Assembly: GCA_029251405.1 (NCBI GenBank)
Contig: JAQXDK010000036.1
Span: forward strand, 1-64,000
From: Flavobacteriales bacterium
GTDB taxonomy: Bacteria; Bacteroidota; Bacteroidia; Flavobacteriales_D; Parvicellaceae
Length of the DNA: 64,000 nucleotides
Direction: 5' to 3'
The first letter of the stretch is position 1; each line of letters starts with the position of its first letter. The notes beneath the pieces were generated by a model, which saw only the letters and a program-made list of their open reading frames with translations, was not told the origin of the DNA and ran no database searches. Made by a program: the position numbers and the translations under genes. Below, piece after piece: positions 17,045 through 26,162 of this stretch.

Positions 17045-17815
17045 ATGGAAATTACCATAACTGGTTCTGGAACATCACAAGGAGTACCTGTAATAGGTTG
17101 TACTTGTAATGTTTGTACATCTTCCAATCCAAAGGATTCGAGATTAAGATCCTCCATCCATATTTTTTATAAAAACAAGTCTATTGTCATAGATACTGGA
17201 CCAGATTTCAGACAACAAATGCTTAATAGCAAGATTAAAAATTTGGATGCTATTTTATATACTCACGAACACAAAGATCATGTAGCTGGATTAGACGACG
17301 TTAGACCATTTAACTTCATTCAAAAAAAACCCATCGAAATATTTTGTAATGACAGAGTATTCCAGGCTCTTAAAAGAGAATTTCACTATATTTTTGATCC
17401 AAAATTTCAATATCCAGGCATCCCAAAAATTAACAGAAATAAAATTTTGAAAACTAAGTTTAAAATTGATGAAGATATTGAGATAGAGCCCATTGAGGTA
17501 ATGCATTATAAACTACCAGTATTAGGATTTAGAATTGGAAAATTTGCATATATAACAGATGCTAAAACCATAAAAGAAGATGAAAAAGAAAAACTAAAAG
17601 GTTTAGATTTATTAATTGTAAACGCGTTAAGGCTCAAGAAACATTTATCTCATTTTAATCTTGAAGAAGCACTTAATTTAATAGAAGAATTACATCCTAA
17701 AAAAGCAATTTTAACACATATATCACACTATATGGGGCTTCATGAAGAGATACAAAAAAAATTACCGGATCACATATCACTGGGTTATGATAATCAAAAA
17801 ATTATTTTAAATTAA
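17045..17815 (+). CDS. PhnP-like MBL-fold phosphodiesterase
   Basis: A 256-residue metallo-beta-lactamase-fold hydrolase. The metal motif HEHKDH is at residues 74-79, later histidines include ILTHISHYMG, and the Asp ligand is in YITDAKT. A Cys cluster near the N-terminus (C19, C21, C24) resembles the structural zinc site of PhnP. PhnP cleaves cyclic ribose phosphates in phosphonate breakdown, but no phn genes are near, so the substrate is more likely another cyclic or nucleotide phosphodiester. It starts one base after the desulfurase and is followed by trmD after 4 bases. Confidence 0.85.
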   Translation: MEITITGSGTSQGVPVIGCTCNVCTSSNPKDSRLRSSIHIFYKNKSIVIDTGPDFRQQMLNSKIKNLDAILYTHEHKDHVAGLDDVRPFNFIQKKPIEIFCNDRVFQALKREFHYIFDPKFQYPGIPKINRNKILKTKFKIDEDIEIEPIEVMHYKLPVLGFRIGKFAYITDAKTIKEDEKEKLKGLDLLIVNALRLKKHLSHFNLEEALNLIEELHPKKAILTHISHYMGLHEEIQKKLPDHISLGYDNQKIILN

Positions 17816-17819
17816 AGAA

Positions 17820-18494
17820 ATGAAAATAGACATCATTTCCGCTGTTCCATCCTTGTTAGAAAGCCCTTTTAATGATTCTATTCTAAAAAGAGCACAGGAA
17901 AAAAAACTCGTTGAAATAACTATTCATAACTTAAGAGACTATTCAACTAATAATCAAAAAAGCATCGATGATTATGCTTTTGGAGGAGGTGCTGGAATGG
18001 TATTAAGTATTGAACCGATTTTCAATTGTATAGAGGATTTACAAAGTAAAAAAAAATTCGATGAAGTAATTTTCATGACACCAGATGGTGAAAAACTTAA
18101 TCAGAATTACACCAATCAATTATCCTTAAAAAATAATATTTTAATAATTTGTGGGCACTACAAAGGAATTGACCAAAGAATAAGAGACTTTTTAGTAACA
18201 AAAGAGATCTCTATAGGGGATTATGTGCTTTCAGGAGGAGAATTACCTGCTGCAGTGCTCTGCGATGCAGTAATAAGATTGATTCCTGGAGTATTGAATA
18301 ATGAGACTTCTGCTCTAACAGATTCTTTCCAAGATGATTTGTTAGCACCTCCAGTATATACAAGACCAGCTAATTTTAATGGATGGGAAGTTCCAGATAT
18401 TTTAACTTCTGGAAATTTAAAAGAAATTGAAAAATGGAGGGAAAAAAAAGCAATTGAAATCACTAAAATTAAAAGACCTGACCTATCAGAATAA
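17820..18494 (+). CDS. trmD: tRNA (guanine-37-N1)-methyltransferase
   Basis: A 224-residue SPOUT methyltransferase that methylates G37 of tRNAs reading CNN codons, preventing frameshifts. Family marks are the start MKIDIISAVP, DYAFGGGAGMVL (about 51-62), ICGHYKGIDQR (about 116-126), and the trefoil-knot SAM site IGDYVLSGGELPA (about 136-148). The gene lies 80 bases upstream of rplS, keeping the trmD-rplS pairing seen in many bacteria but without rpsP and rimM. Length matches the family. Confidence 0.96.
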   Translation: MKIDIISAVPSLLESPFNDSILKRAQEKKLVEITIHNLRDYSTNNQKSIDDYAFGGGAGMVLSIEPIFNCIEDLQSKKKFDEVIFMTPDGEKLNQNYTNQLSLKNNILIICGHYKGIDQRIRDFLVTKEISIGDYVLSGGELPAAVLCDAVIRLIPGVLNNETSALTDSFQDDLLAPPVYTRPANFNGWEVPDILTSGNLKEIEKWREKKAIEITKIKRPDLSE

Positions 18495-18574
18495 TAATTC
18501 ATTCAAATTTTAAGAGTTCTTTTAATTAAATTAAAATAATTCTTTGTAATATTGCAGGCCTTAAAACAAGATAC

Positions 18575-18934
18575 ATGGATAGAATCAAAGAAATTTCAAG
18601 CGAACTTAACGAAACTAAGCAATGGCCTTCATTCAGTTCAGGTGATACTATCACTGTAACTTATAAGATAAAAGAAGGTAATAAAGAAAGACTACAATCT
18701 TTTCAAGGTACTGTAATTCAAAGAAGGAGTTCAGGATCTAATGAAACATTTACGATTAGAAAAATGTCTGGAGGAACTGGTGTAGAAAGAATTTTTCCAT
18801 TAGCATCACCATTTTTAGAAAAAATAGTTGTTAATAAAGAAGGTGCAGTAAGAAGATCTAGGTTATTTTACCTACGAGAAAGAACAGGTAAATCAGCTAG
18901 AATTAAAGAAAAGAAAACTTTTTCTAAAAAGTAA
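18575..18934 (+). CDS. rplS: 50S ribosomal protein L19
   Basis: A 119-residue ribosomal protein at the interface of the 30S and 50S subunits. Recognisable are [31 protein letters not shown] and [20 protein letters not shown], with a basic tail. A near -7 element TAATATTG (18547-18554, one mismatch) is 20 bases before the start codon, so it may have its own promoter in addition to read-through from trmD. The stop codon is nine bases from the convergent argS stop. Confidence 0.97.
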   Translation: MDRIKEISSELNETKQWPSFSSGDTITVTYKIKEGNKERLQSFQGTVIQRRSSGSNETFTIRKMSGGTGVERIFPLASPFLEKIVVNKEGAVRRSRLFYLRERTGKSARIKEKKTFSKK

Positions 18935-18943
18935 TTTATCATA

Positions 18944-20731
18944 TTACATTCTCTTTGGCATTTCAATGCCTAAAACTCTCATTCCAGAACCAATAATTTC
19001 GGAAACTAACTTAGACAGCTTTATTCTAAAGTTTTTACAGTCTTTATTCACTTCAGATAAAATCGGGAATTCTTGATAAAAAGAGTTGTAAGATTTCACT
19101 AAACTATATAAATAATTAGCCAACAAGTAAGGAGATAGCTGTTTTGCTGACTGATTCATCACTTCCGGGAAATTAGCTATGGATTTTAAAACTGCAATTT
19201 CTTTATCTGATAATTCAATACTATTAAAATTTAAGTCACTACTTAGAATTGAAATGTCAAACTTTTTTAGCAAACTGTTAATTCTAACATAAGTGTATTG
19301 AATAAATGGACCAGTATGACCTGACAAATCAATAGTTTCTTTTGGATCAAATGACATTTTTTTCTTTGGATCAACTTTTAATAAAAAATATTTTAATCCG
19401 GCTAAACCTATTTTCTGACAAATATCTTCAACTTCTTTATTAGATAATTCTTCTAAAAAACCTCGTTCTGAAGTTAAAGATTTAGCTTCGAAAATGACAG
19501 AATCTAGTAATTCATCTGCATCCACTACTGTTCCCTCTCTAGATTTCATTTTACCATCGGGAAGTTCTACCATACCGTAGGATAGATGAAAACAATTTTG
19601 AGCCCATGAATATTTTAATTTTTCTAAGATTTTGAACAATACTTTAAAATGGTGATTTTGCTCATTACCTACCGTATAAATCACACCAGAAAGCTTAGGG
19701 TAATCTCTAAATCTTTGAATTGCAGTACCAATATCTTGTGTCATATACACAGATGTACCATCTGACCTTGATAATAGTTTATCGTCTATTTTTTCAGATG
19801 ATAAATCGCACCATATAGAACCGTCCTCTTTTGAATAAAAAGAATTATTATCTAACCCCTTTTTAACCACTTCCTTACCCAGTTGATAAGTGTTTGACTC
19901 GTAGTACAGTTGGTCAAAAGAAACACCAAAATTTTTATACGTTTGTTCAAAGCCATCATAAACCCAGTTATTCATTTTTGACCAAAGAGTTCTAATTTCT
20001 TGATCTCCATTTTCCCAGTTCACTAACATTTCTTGAGCTTCTAATAATAAAGGAGCTCTAAGTTTAGCCTCTTTTTCACTTAACCCTTGACCCATTAATT
20101 CTTCGACCTCAAGCTTATAATAGCGATCAAATTCAACATAATATTTTCCTACTAAATGATCTCCTTTAAGATTAGAAGATTCTGGAGTTTCTTCATTACC
20201 AAATTTTTTCCAAGCTAACATTGACTTGCAAATATGGATCCCTCTATCGTTAATAATTTGAGTTTTCACAACCTTATGACCTGCAGCTTTAAGTAATGAA
20301 ACGACACTGTCTCCCAAAAAAATATTTCTTAAATGTCCTAAATGTAGAGGCTTATTAGTGTTGGGAGATGAATACTCGACCATGTAGAGTTGACCACTAG
20401 GTTTTTTTACAAACCCATAGCTATCTTCTCTACACCAAGAATTGAAAAAATCCAACCAATAGCTTTTTTTAATTGATAAATTTAAAAATCCTTTAACAAC
20501 ATTATATTTTTCAAAAAAATCAAGTTCATTTAATAGATAACCACCTAATATTTTCGCAGAATCTTCTGGAGATTTTTTGCTGTATTTTAATAAAGAAAAC
20601 ACCACTATTGTTAGATCTCCTTCAAAATCTTTTTTGGTATCTTCAATAACAATTGTAGTTTTTGAATCTATATTATAATAATTTAAAACTGCTGAGCTTA
20701 AAGCATCTTTAATTTTTGAAATATTTATCAT
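18944..20731 (-). CDS. argS: Arginyl-tRNA synthetase
   Basis: A 595-residue class I aminoacyl-tRNA synthetase. The HIGH motif is HLGH at 130-133 in NKPLHLGHLRN. The KMSKS loop is the degenerate KMKSREGTVVDADELLD, a common form in ArgRS. The N-terminal Add-1 domain (about 1-110) and the C-terminal DALR anticodon-binding helices (after about 470, IQYTYVRINSLL) are both present. It charges tRNA-Arg. It stands alone on the minus strand. TAACTTTA (minus strand 20764-20757) is a near -7 match that overlaps the gap before msrA. Confidence 0.97.
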   Translation of the reverse strand: MINISKIKDALSSAVLNYYNIDSKTTIVIEDTKKDFEGDLTIVVFSLLKYSKKSPEDSAKILGGYLLNELDFFEKYNVVKGFLNLSIKKSYWLDFFNSWCREDSYGFVKKPSGQLYMVEYSSPNTNKPLHLGHLRNIFLGDSVVSLLKAAGHKVVKTQIINDRGIHICKSMLAWKKFGNEETPESSNLKGDHLVGKYYVEFDRYYKLEVEELMGQGLSEKEAKLRAPLLLEAQEMLVNWENGDQEIRTLWSKMNNWVYDGFEQTYKNFGVSFDQLYYESNTYQLGKEVVKKGLDNNSFYSKEDGSIWCDLSSEKIDDKLLSRSDGTSVYMTQDIGTAIQRFRDYPKLSGVIYTVGNEQNHHFKVLFKILEKLKYSWAQNCFHLSYGMVELPDGKMKSREGTVVDADELLDSVIFEAKSLTSERGFLEELSNKEVEDICQKIGLAGLKYFLLKVDPKKKMSFDPKETIDLSGHTGPFIQYTYVRINSLLKKFDISILSSDLNFNSIELSDKEIAVLKSIANFPEVMNQSAKQLSPYLLANYLYSLVKSYNSFYQEFPILSEVNKDCKNFRIKLSKLVSEIIGSGMRVLGIEMPKRM

Positions 20732-20767
20732 TCAAGAAATTATTAGAAAAGTGTTGTAAAGTTAAGC

Positions 20768-21412
20768 TTATTTATTGTTCTCTTTAGCTGTAAATATTTT
20801 TTTATACTTTTCGATTTTAGGTTGTATAACATACTGACAATAACCTTGAGATTTATTGTTTTTGTAATAATTATGATGGTAATTTTCTGCGGGATAGAAA
20901 ATATCAATTTTTAAAATTTCTGTCACAACAGTATTTTCCCATACTTTGCTTTCTTCTAACTGCTCTTTAAATTTATTTGCAGTACTTTTTTGATTTTCGG
21001 TAAGGTAAAAAATAGCCGATCTGTATTGTGTTCCAATATCGTTTCCTTGTCTATTTAAAGTTGTGGGATCGTGAGTTTTCCAAAATACATCTAGTAAATG
21101 GTCGAGCTGTACTTTTTTAGAATCAAAAGTAATTTTTGCAACTTCAACGTGGCCAGTATTACCTGAGCAGACATCATTATAAGTTGGATTTTTAGTGGCG
21201 CCTCCGCAATATCCAGGAATAACATCGACAACACCATCTACTTCTTGAAATATTGCCTCTACGCACCAAAAACATCCAGCTCCAAAGTAAATAATTTCTA
21301 AATCTTGATCTATCATAGTTTTTTGAGAAAGTTTAAAATCATTCTTGATATTTAAATTACTTAAAGGAATTAACAACATCAAATATATAGAACTTAACAA
21401 TTTTGAATTCAT
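20768..21412 (-). CDS. msrA: Peptide methionine (S)-S-oxide reductase, exported
   Basis: A 214-residue MsrA. The catalytic motif GCFWC puts the nucleophile at Cys47, followed by EAIFQEVDGV, GYCGG, GHVEVAKI and the conserved ENYHHNYY near the C-terminus. Residues 1-22 are hydrophobic (MNSKLLSSIYLMLLIP) and look like a signal peptide or anchor, so repair of oxidised methionines probably takes place in the periplasm. No MsrB domain is fused or adjacent. It is divergent from the phosphoesterase gene at 21462, sharing a 49-base gap. Confidence 0.94.
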   Translation of the reverse strand: MNSKLLSSIYLMLLIPLSNLNIKNDFKLSQKTMIDQDLEIIYFGAGCFWCVEAIFQEVDGVVDVIPGYCGGATKNPTYNDVCSGNTGHVEVAKITFDSKKVQLDHLLDVFWKTHDPTTLNRQGNDIGTQYRSAIFYLTENQKSTANKFKEQLEESKVWENTVVTEILKIDIFYPAENYHHNYYKNNKSQGYCQYVIQPKIEKYKKIFTAKENNK

Positions 21413-21461
21413 AAATCATATATTTAGATGAAAATAACTAATTGTAATCAATAATAGAATT

Positions 21462-21962
21462 TTGACTAAGAAAATTGGAATTATTTCTGACACCCACGGA
21501 TACTGGGATGAAGCATTTGAAAGATATTTTTCTTCTTGCGATGAAATTTGGCACGCAGGAGATATTGGTAATCTAGATGTGACAGACAACTTAAGAAAAA
21601 TAGCTCCACTTATAGCAGTCTATGGAAACATAGATAACAACGAAATCAGACAAGAGTTTAATGAAGATGTTTTTGTGGAACACAATCAACAAAAAATTTA
21701 TCTTACCCATATTGCAGGTAAATTAAGTAACTACTATGAACGATGTCAAAACAAAATAAAAGCTTTTAAACCTACGGTTTTAGTTTGTGGACACTCTCAT
21801 ATTTGTAAAGTTGCTTTTGATAAAAGATATAATTTACTTTACATTAACCCTGGAGCAGCAGGAGTTAACGGATTTCATAAAGTAAGAACAATTATTAGAA
21901 TGGATATTAATGAAACAGCAATTAAAAATCTAGAAGTTATCGAACTTAAAAGAAAAGGGTAG
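21462..21962 (+). CDS. YfcE/MJ0936-type metallophosphoesterase
   Basis: A 166-residue calcineurin-like phosphoesterase. Metal ligands are visible in order: D10 and H12 in SDTHG, D34 in HAGDIGN, the Asn of YGNID, and the histidines of THIAG and CGHSHICK. Small YfcE-type enzymes hydrolyse phosphodiesters; substrate unknown. The start codon is TTG, required because the conserved IGIISDTHG strand begins four residues later and no ATG precedes it in frame. The stop codon abuts the convergent DUF4293 gene with no gap. Confidence 0.9.
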   Translation: MTKKIGIISDTHGYWDEAFERYFSSCDEIWHAGDIGNLDVTDNLRKIAPLIAVYGNIDNNEIRQEFNEDVFVEHNQQKIYLTHIAGKLSNYYERCQNKIKAFKPTVLVCGHSHICKVAFDKRYNLLYINPGAAGVNGFHKVRTIIRMDINETAIKNLEVIELKRKG

Positions 21963-22430
21963 CTATCTTAATCTATCCAAAGATTTAACAAGTTTGTCAT
22001 CTTTTTTTATTGATCTGTTAGCTAGAAACATAATGGGAAGACATGCAATTAATAAATACATTCCGTAACTGTAGAGAACAGTACTTATATTTTCAGATTT
22101 TATAATTTCTAAAGCGTTATTAAATTCTAAAAACATAACAACAAAAGAAAGTAGTGTAAAAAAATAACAGAGTTTACCATATCTTAATTGCTTGACTCTT
22201 TTTTTATAATTGACTAACATTAAAATAGCAAAAGAGATACTCACTAAATAACTTGTAAAAAAAGGGTAAGTGTTAAACTCAGCTAAAGAAGATTGACTTT
22301 CCCAACCGGTAGGTAAAAGTGTGTAAGTTGAGTTTTCTAAAGTTGATATAGTCGCGAATGGAGAAAATGAAGCTGCAAAAATCACAATGCAAAAAAGTAA
22401 AATATAAACAGTTTGAATTCTTTGAATCAT
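21963..22430 (-). CDS. DUF4293 four-helix membrane protein
   Basis: A 155-residue inner-membrane protein with four transmembrane segments (about 5-25, 50-70, 82-103, 118-140) and a basic C-terminus. It begins MIQRIQTVYILL, the signature of DUF4293, a Bacteroidota-restricted family of unknown function that from memory is commonly found next to rho. Here it is divergent from rho with 180 bases between, supporting the assignment. No catalytic residues can be proposed. Confidence 0.82.
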   Translation of the reverse strand: MIQRIQTVYILLFCIVIFAASFSPFATISTLENSTYTLLPTGWESQSSLAEFNTYPFFTSYLVSISFAILMLVNYKKRVKQLRYGKLCYFFTLLSFVVMFLEFNNALEIIKSENISTVLYSYGMYLLIACLPIMFLANRSIKKDDKLVKSLDRLR

Positions 22431-22522
22431 TTAAAATTGTTTTTAGATTCTAAAATTAAAATTTATTATAAAAATATATGCTAAGATGCTGGTAAAAAAT
22501 TTTTTTAACTAATATACTTTAT

Positions 22523-22530
22523 TATATTTG
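22523..22530 (+). promoter_or_regulatory. rho promoter -7 element TATATTTG
   Basis: An exact TAnnTTTG match 80 bases before the rho start codon, predicting transcription from about 22534 and a leader near 77 nucleotides, the longest leader predicted here. No clear -33 TTTG is at the usual spacing. Confidence 0.5.
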
Positions 22531-22534
22531 AGCT

Positions 22535-22544
22535 GTCGATCGAC
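22535..22544. promoter_or_regulatory. Palindrome GTCGATCGAC at the predicted rho transcription start
   Basis: A perfect 10-base palindrome beginning five bases after the -7 box, so it covers the predicted start site. It could be an operator or a 5' hairpin nucleus of the rho mRNA. It is GC-rich against an AT-rich background, which makes it stand out, but 10 bases can occur by chance. Confidence 0.35.
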
Positions 22545-22610
22545 AAAATTCTACTTTATTTCCTAAGAAAAAATCACAAAAGTAAATTCCTTAATACTCA
22601 ATCAAATTAG

Positions 22611-24146
22611 ATGTACGATATAGAAAAACTTAATAATAAAAAAGTATCTGAACTCAGAGAAATTGCAGATGAACTAAATATTCAGAAATCTGACAAGTTA
22701 AAAAAACAAGAATTGGTTTACAAAATTCTAGACGAACAAGCTCTAAAACCTAGAGAAGAAAAAATCAAAAAAGAGGAATCTCCAAAACAAGAGACAAAAA
22801 AAACTCCTAGTACAGAAACTAAAAAAGCTTCGGATAATAAACCAAACGAAAATAATCCTCCTAAAAGAAGACCTAGTAACCAAGATAGAGACGTTAGAAA
22901 TAACGATCGCAACACCAACAGAAACGACCGTAACAACAATACCAACAGAAACGATCGTAACAACAATACCAATAGAAATGATCGTAACAACGAAAAGAAT
23001 AATAAAAGAGAAGATTACGAATATGATTTTAAGGGGATTGTCATAAGTGAAGGAGTTTTAGAATTAATGCAAGATGGATATGGATTTTTAAGATCAGCAG
23101 ATTTCCATTATTTATCATCTCCTGACGACGTTTATGTATCCCAATCTCAAGTTAAGTTTTTTGGCCTGAAAACTGGAGATACGATTAAAGGAGTTGTCAG
23201 ACCTCCAAAATATGGAGAAAGATATTTCCCTTTAGTTGAAGTTGAAAAAATTAATGGTAGAGATCCAGAATACATTAGAGACAGAGTCCCATTTGAATCA
23301 TTAACTCCATTATTTCCTTCAGAAAAATTTAAATTAACAGGACACAGTAACGAATCTCTTTCTACCAGAGTTATGGATTTATTTTCTCCAATTGGAAAAG
23401 GACAAAGAGGAATGATTGTTGCTCAACCAAAAACTGGTAAAACTGTTCTTTTAAAAGATGTTGCTAATGCAATTGCTGCCAACCATCCAGAAACCTATTT
23501 AATGGTACTTTTAATTGACGAAAGACCTGAAGAAGTTACCGACATGCAAAGAAGTGTTAAGGCGGAAGTAATCGCCTCTACTTTTGATGAACCAGCAGAT
23601 AGACATGTTAAAGTAGCGAACATAGTACTTCAAAAAGCTAAAAGATTAGTGGAGTGCGGTCACGATGTGTGTATACTTTTAGATTCTATTACTAGATTAG
23701 CAAGAGCTTATAATACAGTAATGCCTGCATCAGGAAAAGTTTTAACTGGAGGTGTAGATGCGAATGCTCTTCATAAACCAAAAAGATTTTTTGGTGCTGC
23801 AAGAAAAATAGAAAATGGTGGATCTTTAACCATACTTGCTACTGCTCTTACAGAAACTGGTTCTAAAATGGATGAGGTTATTTTTGAAGAATTTAAAGGA
23901 ACTGGAAATATGGAGCTTCAACTAGATAGAAAAATATCGAACAGAAGAATTTTCCCTGCAATAGATATTTTAACATCAGGAACGAGAAGAGAAGACTTGT
24001 TAATGGATAAAGAAACGCTTCAAAGAGTTTGGATACTCAGAAAACATTTAGCAGATATGAATCCAATAGAAGCTATGGAATTTATGAAAGACAGACTAAG
24101 ATCGACCAAATCTAACGAAGAGTTTTTAGTTTCTATGAATGGTTAG
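22611..24146 (+). CDS. rho: Transcription termination factor Rho with Asn/Arg-rich N-terminal insert
   Basis: A 511-residue RNA-dependent helicase that ends transcription. The N-terminal helical Rho-N domain covers residues 1-45. A disordered insert rich in Lys, Asn, Arg and Asp (about 50-140) contains tandem NDRNNNTNR units. The cold-shock-like RNA-binding domain follows (about 145-225, [22 protein letters not shown]), then the RecA-like core with Walker A PKTGKT (about 274-279), [13 protein letters not shown] and the arginine finger region. E. coli Rho has 419 residues; the extra length is the insert. Such inserts are known in Bacteroidota and Actinobacteria Rho and add RNA contacts or phase separation. 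The promoter is 80 bases upstream. Confidence 0.96.
   Translation: MYDIEKLNNKKVSELREIADELNIQKSDKLKKQELVYKILDEQALKPREEKIKKEESPKQETKKTPSTETKKASDNKPNENNPPKRRPSNQDRDVRNNDRNTNRNDRNNNTNRNDRNNNTNRNDRNNEKNNKREDYEYDFKGIVISEGVLELMQDGYGFLRSADFHYLSSPDDVYVSQSQVKFFGLKTGDTIKGVVRPPKYGERYFPLVEVEKINGRDPEYIRDRVPFESLTPLFPSEKFKLTGHSNESLSTRVMDLFSPIGKGQRGMIVAQPKTGKTVLLKDVANAIAANHPETYLMVLLIDERPEEVTDMQRSVKAEVIASTFDEPADRHVKVANIVLQKAKRLVECGHDVCILLDSITRLARAYNTVMPASGKVLTGGVDANALHKPKRFFGAARKIENGGSLTILATALTETGSKMDEVIFEEFKGTGNMELQLDRKISNRRIFPAIDILTSGTRREDLLMDKETLQRVWILRKHLADMNPIEAMEFMKDRLRSTKSNEEFLVSMNG
22902..22994 (+). repeat. In-frame tandem repeat inside rho (27-base unit)
   Basis: A 21-base copy (22902-22922), two 27-base copies (22923-22949 and 22950-22976, differing at three positions) and a partial 18-base copy (22977-22994). 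Unit length is a multiple of three, so copy-number change would keep the rho frame. The encoded unit is NDRNNNTNR. Confidence 0.85.
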
Positions 24147-24155
24147 AAAACTATT

Positions 24156-24701
24156 TTGAAGAACAGAAATATTCTTGGAATAGCTGTTACAGCTTCAATT
24201 TTCTTTGAAGTTGTATTTAATTACGCTGTTAAAGACCTTACATTACATAAAAGTCTATACACGTTTCTATTTCACTCGCTAATTCTTGTTTTAGGAGTTT
24301 TTGTGGCTATTAATTATAAAAACATCTCCTTTTCAAGAATAAAAAACTTTAAAAAAGGCTTAATAATAAGTATTGTTTTTTCACTTTTCATAAGTGGATA
24401 TTACTATTCTTATCATAAGTGGATGCATCCAGAGCTTCTTGAAAAAAAGCGAATAGCTTTAATAGAACTTTCAGAAAAAAAAGAAACTATTGTGGAAGCA
24501 AAAAAGAAAATTGAATTGGAACCAGATTATTACAATGGAAAATCTGCAGAAGATTTAATTGAAATGCAACAGGACAATATCAACAACTTACTCAAAGCTG
24601 GGAAAGCATTTCCAATAAGTTTATTACTATTTCTTTTAACAGGGACATTTTTTACTGGTCTAATAAGTCAACTTAAATATTTATTTAAAAAAATTAAATG
24701 A
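24156..24701 (+). CDS. DUF4199 membrane protein
   Basis: A 181-residue inner-membrane protein with four hydrophobic segments (about 8-25, 35-52, 66-85, 150-170). A charged helical stretch (about 90-145) lies between the third and fourth. This layout fits DUF4199, a Bacteroidota family of unknown function. The start is TTG, nine bases after the rho stop codon, so the gene is probably co-transcribed with rho. Its 3' end overlaps the convergent mpl gene by eight bases. Confidence 0.7.
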   Translation: MKNRNILGIAVTASIFFEVVFNYAVKDLTLHKSLYTFLFHSLILVLGVFVAINYKNISFSRIKNFKKGLIISIVFSLFISGYYYSYHKWMHPELLEKKRIALIELSEKKETIVEAKKKIELEPDYYNGKSAEDLIEMQQDNINNLLKAGKAFPISLLLFLLTGTFFTGLISQLKYLFKKIK

Positions 24702-26052
24702 TTTTTGAAGCCAGAAGTTGGAAATCAAGACCATTAAAATTACCACTACTCATCATAATAAGATTACAATTTTTCCAGTTTCTTGATAATAAGTCCTGTT
24801 CTAAATTTTTTGACGAAGTGTAGACTTTAAGATTTGGTGTTGCAAACGAAGTAAAAACATCTTCTTCAGTAATATTATCAAGTCTTTTGTGCTTAATAGT
24901 TTCTTGATTGAAATAGACAAATGCAACATCGGCGTCTTTCATACTATTTCTGTAAAGTTTTAAGAACTCAATATTTAGGCTACTAAAAGTATGTAGTTCC
25001 ATACAAGCTACTAAAGTTCTTTCGGAAAATTGATTTTTTAATGCTGAAGTTGTTGCTTTAAGTTTAGAGGGGGAATGGGCAAAATCTTTATAAAAAGAAG
25101 AATAATTATTTTTAGCTACCAACTCCATTCTTTTAGAAGCTCCTTTAAAATCAGATATGGACTCATAAAAACGACTTGAAGATATTCCCAATTTTTGACA
25201 AACTAATTGAGCTGCTTTTAGGTTTTGTAAATTGTGATTTCCAAATACGTCTACGGAATATTTTTCTCCCTTTTCAGAAATCAAATAAGTACTATTATTT
25301 TCTATTTGGTGATGGTGAGTTTCGTAAGGAATTAACTCACATGCAAAAGAGTTTTTGCTCACCATTTTATTTAATTCTACATCTTCATTACAAAAAATTA
25401 AAGAGCCACCTTGATTAATACTTTCCGCAAAAATTTGAAATTGTTCAACATAATTTTCAAAGGTTGGGAAAACATTTATATGATCCCAAGCTATACCGCT
25501 GATAACAGCAACATTTGGTTTATATAAATGGAATTTAGGTCTTCTGTCAATTGGTGAAGACAAATACTCATCTCCTTCAATAACAGCAATTTTAGAATCG
25601 TTAGATAATTTAACCATACAATCAAAGCCCTCCAGTTGAGCGCCAACCATATAATTGTGATGAATATTTTGTTTGGTTAAAACATGAAGTATCATGCTGG
25701 TAATGGATGTCTTACCATGACTTCCCCCAATAACAACCCTTAATTGATTTTTTGTTTGCTCATAAATAAACTCAGGGTAGGAAAATATAGGTATTTTTAG
25801 TTCTTTAGATTTAATTAACTCTGGATTGTCAATTCTTGCATGCATTCCTAAAATAATAGCATCTATTTTTAAATTTATCAATTTAGGATTCCATCCAATT
25901 TCTTCTGGCAAAAGACCATACTGACTCAAACGCTCTTTAGATGGATTAAAAATCTCGTCGTCAGAACCTGTTACTGTTTCCCCTTTAAGATGAAGAGCAA
26001 TGGCTAAATTATGCATAGCGCTTCCTCCAATTGCAATAAAGTGATAATGCAT
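24694..26052 (-). CDS. mpl: UDP-MurNAc-tripeptide ligase Mpl (peptidoglycan recycling)
   Basis: A 452-residue Mur-ligase family enzyme. The N-terminal UDP-binding domain starts HFIAIGGSAMHNLA. The ATP loop GSHGKT is at 110-115, EGDEYLSSP carries the Mg-binding acid, and AWDHINVFP follows. C-terminal marks are DFAHSPSKLKATTSAL and LVACMELHTFSSLN. The AHSP motif in place of the YAHHP of MurC points to Mpl, which attaches recycled L-Ala-D-Glu-mDAP peptide to UDP-MurNAc, rather than to biosynthetic MurC. It stands alone on the minus strand between two plus-strand genes. Confidence 0.85.
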   Translation of the reverse strand: MHYHFIAIGGSAMHNLAIALHLKGETVTGSDDEIFNPSKERLSQYGLLPEEIGWNPKLINLKIDAIILGMHARIDNPELIKSKELKIPIFSYPEFIYEQTKNQLRVVIGGSHGKTSITSMILHVLTKQNIHHNYMVGAQLEGFDCMVKLSNDSKIAVIEGDEYLSSPIDRRPKFHLYKPNVAVISGIAWDHINVFPTFENYVEQFQIFAESINQGGSLIFCNEDVELNKMVSKNSFACELIPYETHHHQIENNSTYLISEKGEKYSVDVFGNHNLQNLKAAQLVCQKLGISSSRFYESISDFKGASKRMELVAKNNYSSFYKDFAHSPSKLKATTSALKNQFSERTLVACMELHTFSSLNIEFLKLYRNSMKDADVAFVYFNQETIKHKRLDNITEEDVFTSFATPNLKVYTSSKNLEQDLLSRNWKNCNLIMMSSGNFNGLDFQLLASKII

Positions 26053-26162
26053 TTAATAAAATTTAACCAAAAATCGATTATTTAAAACACCAAACAGAAA
26101 AAAGTCAAAAGATTTATAAACACTCCAACATTTAAAATTGAATATCTTTATAAATAAAAAAA

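Noticed and set aside
18917-18932. Inverted repeat ACTTTTT-CT-AAAAAGT across the rplS stop, as a two-way terminator with argS
   Set aside because: Almost all A/T pairs, a two-base loop that would have to open, and no following U-run; too weak to call.
22718-22990. 90-residue Leu/Arg-rich minus-strand frame with apparent repeats
   Set aside because: Antisense shadow of the rho repeat insert; its repeats simply mirror the coding repeats.
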